Source: Apoderus coryli (Eukaryota > Arthropoda > Insecta > Coleoptera > Attelabidae). From it: 64,000 bases of DNA. Of this stretch, positions 56,400-64,000 are shown in pieces. Each line of letters opens with the position of its first letter. Position 1 is the first letter of the stretch. Position numbers and translations under genes: made by a program. The notes beneath the pieces were generated by a model. The model was not told where the DNA came from. It worked only from the letters and a program-made list of their open reading frames with translations, and searched no databases. The DNA lies in the NCBI GenBank assembly GCA_911728435.2, contig OU452202.1, positions 19,137,135 to 19,201,134 on the forward strand. The letters run 5' to 3'.

Positions 56400-56694
56400 C
56401 GGTAGGTTGTATTTACTGGTTACTAAGGTGGAGGCGGCGCGTCGGTAAGTAAATAACTTACCGTTTAGTCGACAGTAAGTAAACTTAGCCGTTTCTTTGA
56501 GTATATTGAGGTCGTTCTTGATTGAAAGTTGTATTTTATGTTACTTATCTATATTTACTTATACTTATGTTTTACTGTTTATTTATATTGTTTTATGTAT
56601 GTGTGTATTTTTCGCGTAATATTTTTATTGATGTTTTGTAATTATTAAGTATATTATACAAAATAATGGCTAATAAAGATTATTATTATTATAC
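56400..56694 (+). mobile_element. LINE 3' UTR and (ATT)n tail
   Basis: The segment ends GGCTAATAAAGATTATTATT with an ATT run at 56678-56694, the standard ending of LINE copies here on the plus strand. A short hairpin, CGGTAAGT, AAATA, ACTTACCG (about 56443-56463), lies at the other side. No coding part is seen. The 5' border is uncertain. Confidence 0.45.
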
Positions 56695-56884
56695 AAAAAT
56701 TCAACCAAAAAGACAAACTGGTACAAAAATAAACAACTTTTCTTAAAGCAACGATGGTATTATATTTGATGAATATTAAAATCAAAAGTACAATTATTAC
56801 AATTATTTATCGTCAGTAGAACAGAAGCTTTGTGAAGACTGTTTGCATTGAGAGAATATGCACATGATACAGTAATAGAATTTT

Positions 56885-57589
56885 GTCGGCATATTCTATC
56901 TTGTTCTGCAAAGAGTCGTCAATTTCCAGCCACCATGCCATTTTAATCCTAACACATCTACGCCTTTATTTGCCAAAAGTGTAGCTGATGTAGTCCAGTA
57001 TAGCTACTTTAATTTTCTGATTTTAAATATTGGGCTATTATCAAAGGCCACTTTCCAATAGTTCTTCGTCATACCACTTGTCTACAGCATTTCCCATTTT
57101 TCAAAATTAAAAAAAAAAGATGTCTGTCTGTGTATCTGGTTTGGCTGAGCATCATATATTTCCGAATAATCTCCAAATAGTGGACTTTTTCGTCTTCTTT
57201 ATTTGTAATAGTAAACGATCATTGCATTGGGAATTTTTACTATCATAAATGATTCACGACCTTCAATATCATTAAGAGTTATATTATATAGATCCCCCTA
57301 TCTGCAGGCACTCTCCACGCCTAATATCATTGCAATCTACAATAAACAATATACTAAAATTGTTAATTTAATTTGTTCCGAATAAAGAGAAAAAAATCGA
57401 ACTTACCTTTTGAATTAGGGAACTATGATCTGGTGATTCTAACAAGAATCTACAAATTTCTTCCTTAGTAAAAACGTTGGCCTTTTTGGGTATGTGTCCA
57501 ACATTTTTTCTCTTTAAATAGGCAATTAAAGTGGAATATTTGGATAGGTATATCAATGGAACGATATAAAAAAATGATGCCTTCAACAT
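56885..57589 (-). pseudogene. Crypton-like tyrosine recombinase, copy 3, with intron
   Basis: The first part (57589-57407) reads YLKRKNVGHIPKKANVFTKE and EICRFLLESPDHSSLIQK, the hinge before the catalytic domain. A 70-nt intron (57406-57337) follows at phase 0. The next exon gives IAMILGVESACR, then a stop directly after the box I Arg, then DLYNITLNDIEGRESFMIVK. Further on, NGKCCRQVV, RRTIGKWPLIIAQYLKSEN and TTSATLLANKGVDVLGLKWH, GGWK can be read. After HGGW about eight residues including the catalytic Tyr are missing, and the sequence jumps to DSLQNKIEYADKI. It is dead through a stop, frameshifts and loss of the nucleophile. Confidence 0.78.
57337..57406 (-). other. 70-nt intron in Crypton-like copy 3
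   Basis: On the minus strand the donor is AAAAG then GTAAGTTCGA and the acceptor is TGTTTATTGTAG then ATTGCAATG. Splicing joins LIQK to IAMILGV at phase 0, the same place as in copies 1 and 2. Confidence 0.75.
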
Positions 57590-57964
57590 TGATGAAATTG
57601 GAGTTTGTAGTTGAACAGTTAACTGCTAGTTAGGAACCAAGAAGAGAACTTCCGAGATATAAAACAACTATAATCTGACAATTAGGCAGTCAGACAAAAA
57701 TTTGCTACTATAGGCGTTTTAAACACAGGTAAACAAATCTCTTTGATTTTTGATTTGGCATATCCGTAAAATAAAAAGCTATGCTGAAATGTTTTTTTTC
57801 TTACTTTCTCAATATCAAAATCTAAATTGGAAATAAATTATTGAGCGAATTTCTGTAATTCAATAATTTTTTTTTGTTGTAATAAATCTGAAAACACTTA
57901 ATACAGTTGAAAATAGGTACAGGAAATTCTACATGAAATATGTCTAGAACTTACTAAAGGATCC

Positions 57965-58262
57965 AAAAATTCAATAATATTGTAAATTCGTCAAACTGGT
58001 TAAATAAAATTGAACAATTAGGCCAGATTCACGATTGGAATGATATTACAAAGTCATACTTCATGCAATCCAGATTATCGGGAATAGCTAAAACTTGGTA
58101 CAATGGCCTTGAAAATTACAATAAAACTTGGGATGAATGGAAAAAAGCAGTTTTAAGTGCGTTCCCATCTCACGAACACTTGGTAGACACTTTAAAGCAA
58201 ATGTTAGACCGTAAGAAGATGACCAATGAGACAATGTTACATTATTATTATTCCAAATGTGT
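57965..58262 (+). pseudogene. Retrotransposon gag capsid-like fragment
   Basis: The frame gives FNNIVNSSNWLNKIEQLGQI, HDWNDITKSYFMQSRLSGIA, KTWYNGLENYNKTWDEWKKA, VLSAFPS, then LKQMLDRKKMTNETMLHYYY. This is the core of a Ty3/gypsy-like gag (retrotrans_gag pattern: W-x-L-xxLxGxAxxWYxGL, TWxxWKxAxxxxFP, MLxRxxxxxExMxxYY). No zinc knuckle, protease or pol is seen downstream, because the frame runs into a CAGGGTATTGCATTTAAAAT micro-MITE at 58284. The region is open over about 100 codons. It is either a young fragment or a remnant of a domesticated gag. Confidence 0.7.
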
Positions 58263-58283
58263 TTTAATTTTATATCTTACAAT

Positions 58284-58350
58284 ATACAGGGTATTGCATT
58301 TAAAATAAGGAAGTTGGTATGGGCCACTGTAACACGACACTTCCTGTATA
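58284..58350. mobile_element. Micro-MITE at the end of the gag fragment
   Basis: TACAGGGTATTGCATTTAAAA through CTTCCTGTATA, about 66 bp, is a member of the same small family as 8938-9000 and 63348-63526. Confidence 0.45.
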
Positions 58351-60228
58351 AAAAAGTGTTTGTTGAAAGAAATGAGCAAAAAGCTAAAAATTCCAATGTC
58401 GATTTTTTCATAAAGGTCCCAATGTAATTACTCTTTAATTTATTCCATTTGGGTGATACACGCTCTATGTATTCAGATGAAATGCTATTAAGATGCAAAG
58501 GCGGCTAGTCCTATGAGACCTCACTAACTTTTTAACCAATTAAGATTTTTTTACTGTTAAAAAATAGCGCACAGATTGATAGATTGTATACCTATTATAC
58601 CTACGCACATGATGATTTATTTTAAATTATAAAAATAACTGTCATGTAAATCGTGCTTCCATTTAATGCTCGCTATCCAATGAGGCAACAATGCCCTGCC
58701 CGCGGCTTGCCCGTCGGCTATCGCAGGACGAGAGTAGGCCAACGTCAATAAAAACATCCATACTGGCCGTAATTAAATCATTTTAAGCGCGAGGCACTGC
58801 CTCTCGTCCCTATGCACGGCAATTATGGTTATCTACTACTACATTGCTTAATATTAGTCTCCGATTTTTTATTAAACAGAAACTAATCAGCTAACAGTTA
58901 ACTGCACCCATTTTTAAGTTTTACAAAGTTTTTTTTTATTTGAAAATTTATGTTTACTAATTTATGTGAGTTGATTATTATCTATTGTATTGCTATAAAT
59001 TGCATATTCATTCATCGCAGGCATGTACCTACGTATTTTATTCTCAAAGCATATGAATACACATTCCATTTAGCTCTATCAACGTTAAACTTAAACACAT
59101 TAAGTAATAACGATGGAGTTACACAATTCTGTATAGCATAGTACTGCAGCAATACATTAATGTGTGAAACAAAGATGGTAAGTCCAGCATTGCCTCTTCA
59201 AGCCTTTCTAGATGTACAACAAATTGAGTGCCAAAGACAAAATAAGGTAAAATAAATAATCAGCAAATAATATAGTACATAATATTATAATATATATAAA
59301 TATGAATAGGTACTCTCATTAATTGCTAATCAACAATTTTTTCATAAAAATCTTTGTACTGCCTGACAACCCTCAGGACTCACGGGCCGCCACTGTTAAG
59401 ATGGTATATATTGGATTTGTTAATCCAGTCATCATACTATGCATATACCTACAACATTCTGCACACCCGGTATAGATGGTGGTAAACAGCAATTATTCCA
59501 CTTTATTACGCATTAATTACTGTCAGTCTATCAACCTTTGACCTACAGCCCTACAATAACAGTATAACCACTCGTGTACGTCTTGATATTTTGCTGACGG
59601 AGATACGACGACCGCACTCTCTGACGTCGACGACGCGACGTCTACTCTAAATTGCGAAACGGTTAAGGAGAGTTTACACACTACGGAATATAAAACGTAC
59701 GTTTTGAGTAGTGTTTACATTATACGACTATTCTATATTGAATAAAGCACATAGGTAAACATGTGTTTTATTTTATAAACAACATATTTGCTACAGTTTT
59801 TTTTGTTAAAATATATTTTTTTATTTATTTTATTTATTATTAATACAGATAGGTAGTATGGAAACAATCTATTTGACTGACATACGTTACGGATTCATCA
59901 GGTGGAATCGAATTTATTTAGTGATAATAGATGTATATTAACAGCTGAATATATTTACTAAATAATAATTTTAAAATATACAAAATTACTAGCAACTAGA
60001 ACTATAGAGCTTTATAAAACTTGGATGAAAATAACCCAATCTTTGATCGGTAAGAAGTAACGTAATAAACAATAAACCAACTCACTACTTCTTGCGGTTT
60101 ACCGCTTAAGTATTACTTGTTACGTTTATGAATGTATATATCTTCAGCATACGACCTATTCTAAAACTATAGCATTAATTTAAAGTAATAAATATCACAG
60201 ATGTTACATAATTAACAATTATTAATAA
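58351..60228. other. Non-coding; one LTR-like block
   Basis: At about 59580-59790 a GC-richer segment (CTGACGTCGACGACGCGACG) is followed by AATATAAAAC and, 45 bp on, TTGAATAAAGCACATAGG. A TATA box closely followed by a poly(A) signal again suggests a solo LTR, but its borders are not visible. A GC-rich patch at 58680-58815 is unassigned. The rest is AT-rich. Confidence 0.35.
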
Positions 60229-60230
60229 TA

Positions 60231-60236
60231 TTTATT
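60231..60236 (-). promoter_or_regulatory. Poly(A) signal of the SLC6 gene
   Basis: AATAAA on the minus strand lies 53 bases after the stop codon of the transporter's last exon, in AT-rich sequence, a normal distance for cleavage and polyadenylation. Confidence 0.55.
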
Positions 60237-60288
60237 CTTGTGTATACTTAAATCCTTTTCTGTCATGTGTGGTAATTTTTGTTCATAT

Positions 60289-60444
60289 TTATCGACCTAT
60301 GAGTATGAGCAGTTTACTCTTGAACCAACCGCAGTTTCGTGGATACTTCCGTTTGAAATATTCGTCGTGGTAGGCACGCCATTCCCTGTAGCGATGTTTA
60401 CCTTTCGGCCCCCATGTTTTTGTTGAAAACGTTTTGCAAAAAAT
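60289..60444 (-). CDS. SLC6 terminal exon
   Basis: Acceptor CATAATTACAG opens at 60444 in phase 0, matching the previous exon. It encodes IFCKTFSTKTWGPKGKHRYR, EWRAYHDEYFKRKYPRNCGW and FKSKLLILIGR, then TAA at 60289-60291. A longer open frame on the same strand in another phase (60560-60297) is a shadow. The WGPK box followed by HRYxEWRAYH is the usual tail of insect amino-acid SLC6 proteins. Confidence 0.88.
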   Translation of the reverse strand: MFCKTFSTKTWGPKGKHRYREWRAYHDEYFKRKYPRNCGWFKSKLLILIGR

Positions 60445-62737
60445 CTGTAATTATGGATTTTGTATATGATTACAAGATAGGTAAATCTACAAATATTTAA
60501 GTTGGTTATTTTATTTAAGTAAGATCTCGTAGGATGCAAACAGACATTATTTATCTGCATTTGTTTGCCTTGTAAATTGGCATTTCTCTAAATCTATTCA
60601 AAATGGTTATATGGATCTAATACTAGTATATGGCGTCCAAATTAAAAAACATAACTACAGGGTGGACAAATGTCGATGTTTTTATACGGTACAGTGACAC
60701 GTCACCTTCGATTTTTTTGAGCTTAGTTTAATGTCGGAATCGGAGCGCGGCTAACTTGATTAGTTTTCTTTATACAGGGCGATTTTCATTTTTTGTAATT
60801 TTCTTTGTTCCTTTATATTTCGGTTGTTATTAGAGTTACGGGAAAAGTGTTTCTATAAAAGTTAGAGACAATTTGATGCTTAATGTAGTGGCGTATCAAG
60901 AATTTTTTTCGAAGTCCAATTGTTCAAGATATCGCTATCAACTTTGTTTTCTTAAATAGAACACCCTATATATTAAAGCGTCAGTAGATTCCAAATTTCA
61001 TTTCCTTTACAACCATGTATGACAAACAAGTAGCTACATATTTAGTAAAATATGGAAATTAAACACTGTCCCATCCACCAAATTATTTTATTTAATAGGT
61101 CATCAAACCATTCTGTCAAAACATGTTTCGGCCCTAGCAAGGGTCATCATCAGTTGCACAAGTACATATCATATAACTACAAGAAAATTTTGAATACTTA
61201 TATAGAAGATTACGTCTATTTGTTAAGCTTACCTTAGTGGAAAGAAAAAATTTTTGTTTTGTTTTAAACAATATCTAACATTTTACTTTAATTTAAGTCA
61301 ACATGATTGGGGTTCGTAAGGAAGCACCCATTACATTGGTAATATTTCTTTTTATATATCATTAGATGATGACTATCAGCAATCACAAAATCGAAAATAA
61401 TTTTTCGAGAACGTGTTGTTTCAAGCCACTCCAAAAAAAAAAAAAAAAAAAAAAATAAAAAAAAAAATATTTAGTAAAACTTAATAAAAACCATATTTTA
61501 TGCATGTTTGCAAATAAAAGCATCATTATTATATTGAATAAAGCATTGCTACATATCAAATTTTTCGTAATACATTTCAGTTCCGTAATAAACTGTTAAT
61601 TAACGAATGCTTTAATTATTGAATGCTGACAATAATTATCATTTGACAAATAGGTACATTAATAAATGACAGTATCAATAATCTGTTATTTGACATTAAT
61701 TGTTTTCAATAAGACACAAGCCTACTTAAAATTTATTTTATTTGAAATATAATAATATGGTTTTTATTTATTTTTATTAAGTTTTACTAAGTATGTATCT
61801 ACTTGTCATACATGGTAGTAAAGGGAATTAAATTTAGAATCTACTGAGGCTTTAATATATAGGGTATCCCGTTTAAGAAAACAAAATTGAAAGCAATATC
61901 TTAAACAATTGGACTTCTTGATACGCCACTGCATTAAGCATCAAGTTATCTCTAACTTTTACAAAACCATTTTTCGCGTAACTCAAATAAAAACCGTAAT
62001 ATAAAGGAAAAAAGACAATGACACAAAATGAAAATCGCCCTGTATAAATAAAACTAATCAAGTTAGCCGCGCTCCGATTACGGCATTAAACTAAGCTCAA
62101 AAAAATCGAACGTGACGTGTCACTTAGTTTCGCTCTATCTATTACGGTTTAGGCTGTACCGTATAAAAATATCGAAATTTGCCCAGCCTGTATATATTAT
62201 TGAGATGCTTTGTTGTGTCATTAAAATATACCATGGTGAAAAAACATGATAGAGACACTTTATAATTATTTAAACAAGGAGTCTTAAATCATAAAGCGAC
62301 TTGCTAGACGTAGCTCAGCCGCAACATGGTAAGATTTAATTATGATTGTAAGAAATTTAGTTTCTACTCCCAATCTGAGCTATGCTTACCTTTTTTGCTG
62401 GATACGTCCTATTTGCCCATAGATAATAAAATAGCCATCCCAACATTTGTACGACACTAATTCCCAATATACACCAACCAAATGCTAAATAATACAAATA
62501 AAATAATTACGAATTACCTCCAATACCTAAATAGTTTTAAGCGAAATTGCTTACCCATGATGCCATCCGGATAGTAATTACTATAAATTCCATAAACTAA
62601 CGGTGACAGGGTGGCAATGAAATAGATAAATATAACAATCAATAGCAGTGGCATCACAATGGCCCAACATATTCTCCAGAAAACGCCCACTTTACTTCCT
62701 GTCATAAACTCCAAATCTAAGCAAAACTTCTCTATGC
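60289..62737 (-). CDS. SLC6 neurotransmitter:sodium symporter, last three exons
   Basis: The gene's 3' part is assembled from exons 62737-62555, 62484-62390 and 60444-60289, with phases 1 and 0 at the two junctions. The joined product covers the last two transmembrane helices and the C-terminal tail of a Na+/Cl- dependent plasma-membrane transporter. Helix 11 lies in VFWRICWAIVMPLLLIVIFI and helix 12 in CILGISVVQMLGWLFYYLW. The cytoplasmic tail carries the family's WGP box and a basic REWRAYHDEYFKRKY segment. EFMTGSKVGVFWRICW resembles insect nutrient amino-acid transporters (NAAT clade), so an amino acid is the likely substrate, but the binding site is in exons outside the window. The frame is intact. 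The last intron (1945 nt) holds a DNA transposon. Confidence 0.9.
60658..62190. mobile_element. Long-TIR DNA element in the last intron of the SLC6 gene
   Basis: TA flanks both ends (60656-60657 and 62191-62192). The left end CAGGGTGGACAAATGTCGAT pairs with AAATTTGCCCAGCCTG on the right. Arms are about 383 bp (60658-61040) and 396 bp (61795-62190) and share CGCGGCTAACTTGATTAGTT, TACAGGGCGATTTTCATTTT, GTAGTGGCGTATCAAGAA and TTGTCATACATGGTAG-type blocks. The centre holds a shorter inverted pair (61471-61500 with 61755-61790, TTTAGTAAAACTTAATAAAA), a hammerhead-like motif and an A-rich run at 61432-61470. No transposase is present. Confidence 0.85.
61125..61153 (-). ncRNA. Hammerhead-like core motif, copy C
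   Basis: On the minus strand the order is CTGATGAT, stem GACCCT, loop TGCT, stem AGGGCC (one mismatch), then GAAAC and ATG. It has the same layout as copies A and B. It lies in the centre of the intronic DNA element. Confidence 0.4.
62390..62484 (-). CDS. SLC6 exon with transmembrane helix 12
   Basis: After a 70-nt intron (62554-62485), acceptor TGTATTATTTAG opens a 95-nt exon. With the carried-over G it encodes AFGWCILGISVVQMLGWLFY and YLWANRTYPAKK, then donor GTAAGC. GW at the start of helix 12 and the aromatic WLFYYLW end are typical of the family. Confidence 0.88.
62555..62737 (-). CDS. SLC6 exon with transmembrane helix 11
   Basis: Acceptor TTTTATTTTAG precedes the exon, and donor ATGG followed by GTAAGC ends it. 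It encodes IEKFCLDLEFMTGSKVGVFW, RICWAIVMPLLLIVIFIYFI and ATLSPLVYGIYSNYYPDGIM. The 183 nt carry two leading bases, 60 codons and one trailing base. The preceding intron extends to the right beyond any exon seen in the window. Confidence 0.88.
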
Positions 62738-63347
62738 CTAAAATAAAATAAATTCTTACATGAAATTTAACACCGCTATTATGATAATAGATATGGCCAA
62801 TAGAACTAAAATTTTAGGGGGACCAAATTCAAGAATATATTATGCTTATTATACAAAGTTAACATTTTTTTTTTGTTCTATTTAAAAAATAATATTCGAG
62901 CCATTCGAGCGTAGTCAACTGCAGAAAAATGTTACTTTGCCCGTATTTCGAAAACTACACATTTTCGGAATTAACAACCTAATATAAAATTGTTCTCGTT
63001 TTTAATGATAAGTAAGAACAAATTATAAAAATATACCTGTTTCATTTGAAAAAATTGACTGTTTTTCGAGCATCGTTTTCAGTATACTTTTTTGACCACC
63101 CTGTATAATTAACTCTAAAAATATCTTATGGAATCGGAAAAAGCAGACCTTAATTTATAAGAAAACGCGTGCAAAATAATTAACAAAGGCTTCCTTATGA
63201 CAAAAACATGTGATTAGTATTGAGCTCTAAAATGTCAATTTTGACATAAATTTTGATATACATCAAAAACGGCAGAACTTCGGCATAGGACCTGGTACAT
63301 GAAACATGTCTAGAAGCTTACGCAACATCCAAAAATGTAATAATATA
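62738..63347. other. SLC6 intron sequence
   Basis: This is the intron upstream of the helix-11 exon on the minus strand. A GACCACCCTGTATAA terminus near 63095 marks an eroded MITE. No further SLC6 exon could be read up to the window end. Confidence 0.5.
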
Positions 63348-63526
63348 TAGGGTGTTGTATTTAAAATAACAACGTCGCCATCCACTTCCGGTATAACCGG
63401 AAATGTTATGCGGTTGCTATTATGTTATTTGAGTATACCATATTGGAAATAAAGATACCGACATTTTCGAAATTCAATTCAAAGTAGTCAATATTCTAAT
63501 GGGTCGTCACCATAGGACACCCTGTA
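63348..63526. mobile_element. MITE with CAGGGTG-type ends
   Basis: It runs from TAGGGTGTTGTATTTAAAAT to GGACACCCTGTA, about 178 bp, with the internal palindrome ACTTCCGG and CCGGAAAT (63384-63404). The sequence just left of it (ACATGAAACATGTCTAGAAG) resembles 57930-57955 next to the gag fragment, so the two loci share more than the MITE. Confidence 0.55.
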
Positions 63527-63752
63527 TATCCAGAACCAGACATCTTTCATCGTTAATTTTATCAAGAAATAGGTCATGGCATCTTGACTAAGTATATTCC
63601 ATGTTGTCCAATTTTCAAGATTGCCTGCAAAATAGTAGCAATTGAGACACCCTGTACCATCCTAATTAACACATTTAGGGTTTAGGGCCGGTATTATAAA
63701 ACTATTTTGACAGATAACTTAAAGTCAACTTGTGGAAGGAAGTCACATTTTA

Positions 63753-63771
63753 TCTCTCTCTCTCTCTCTCT
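63753..63771. repeat. (CT)n microsatellite
   Basis: About nine CT units directly beside the 3' side of the LINE fragment. Confidence 0.8.
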
Positions 63772-64000
63772 AGGTGCCATCTCCGCGACGAAGATTGGCG
63801 ATCATCACGGCAATTCTTATTTTGGATGCAGCTGCTCTAAAAAGCTCTATCGAAGAACATCTAAACCACTCTCTCAAGTTTCTCAACCAGGATAGCCTTC
63901 TTCTACCCACGCTTCTTGTACCTTGGATCCTTCCCTGCATTATCAATTGAAGTAAGGCGTATCTTGGTCCACGAGTCACATGGCCGAGATACTGCAGCAA
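63770..64000 (-). pseudogene. LINE C-terminal fragment, continues past the window
   Basis: The minus-strand frame reads LQYLGHVTRGPRYALLQLIM, QGRIQGTRSVGRRRLSWLRN, LREWFRCSSIELFRAAASKI and RIAVMIANLRRGDGT. It matches the conserved tail of RTE-like insect LINE proteins (LxYxGHVxR, LLQLIxQGxIxGxRxxGRRRxSWLxNLRxWF, LFRAAxxKxxIAxMIAN). The frame is open across the edge of the window, so the reverse-transcriptase part would lie beyond 64000. It is inside or next to the SLC6 gene on the same strand. Confidence 0.82.

Noticed and set aside
59580..59790. Solo LTR
   Set aside because: TATA box and poly(A) signal are suitably close, but no TG...CA borders, target duplication or second copy was found in the window.
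60297..60560. 87-codon minus-strand open frame
   Set aside because: It is in a different phase from the spliced SLC6 terminal exon, which explains the sequence better (WGPKGKHRYREW).
62200..62330. Terminal SLC6 exon close to the helix-12 exon
   Set aside because: The short frame after an AG here (LRLASRFMI) lacks a pyrimidine tract and the WGP box. The exon at 60444 fits in phase and sequence.
1..64000. CRISPR arrays, bacterial operons or phage genes
   Set aside because: Introns, LINEs, SINEs and insect transposases show this is nuclear eukaryotic DNA. The tandem repeats found have no spacer structure.

Overview
The window is AT-rich eukaryotic nuclear DNA from an insect with a large, transposon-filled genome (a beetle or similar; the order cannot be fixed from this sequence). 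The signs are insect-type Tc1/mariner transposases, DUF4817-type transposases, CR1/R1-like LINE remnants, GT-AG introns of 46-70 nt, and dozens of TA-flanked CAGGGTG termini. Host genes are sparse and most of the sequence is layered mobile elements in various states of decay.

The one solid host gene is at the right end. The last three coding exons of an SLC6 neurotransmitter:sodium symporter lie on the minus strand (62737-62555, 62484-62390, 60444-60289), with phases that join correctly, a stop codon and a poly(A) signal. Earlier exons lie beyond position 64000. Its last intron holds a 1.5-kb DNA transposon with roughly 390-bp inverted repeats (60658-62190). A weaker candidate is a first coding exon with a TATA box at 20564-20688 on the plus strand.

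Layout from left to right. 1-1202: right part of a long-TIR Tc1/mariner element. 3011-6170: 5'-damaged CR1-like LINE with a 903-codon open ORF2. 6.4-6.6, 10.0-10.4, 14.0-14.3 and 42.1-42.9 kb: a tRNA-Ala-derived SINE family. 9496-11974: long-TIR transposon carrying nested insertions. 17.56-18.86 kb: DUF7869-type multicopy gene relic. 21600-22902 and 23393-25640: two nearly complete DNA transposons with broken transposases. 28.6-30.5 kb: nested inverted repeats around a LINE relic. 35.1-36 kb: transposase and LINE RNase H fragments. 37.9-38.7, 48.25-49.17 and 56.9-57.6 kb: three Crypton-like tyrosine-recombinase pseudogenes. 39.3-40.1 kb: two different transposases joined in one frame. 40645-41142: a 236-bp near-perfect palindrome. 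42.4-43.7 kb: LINE relics. 43.75-45.24 kb: a tandemly expanded repeat. 50.9-53.3 kb: an internally deleted mariner, then a DUF4817-type transposon split by a LINE tail. 57.97-58.26 kb: a retrotransposon gag fragment. 63.77-64.0 kb: another LINE C-terminus.

The best leads are three. The Crypton-like copies share a tiny phase-0 intron just before the catalytic arginine box. A hammerhead-like RNA core, CTGATGAT - stem - GAAAC, recurs three times with compensating stem changes. Several nested insertions can be resolved to the base or nearly so. No CRISPR array, rRNA gene or functional tRNA gene was seen.
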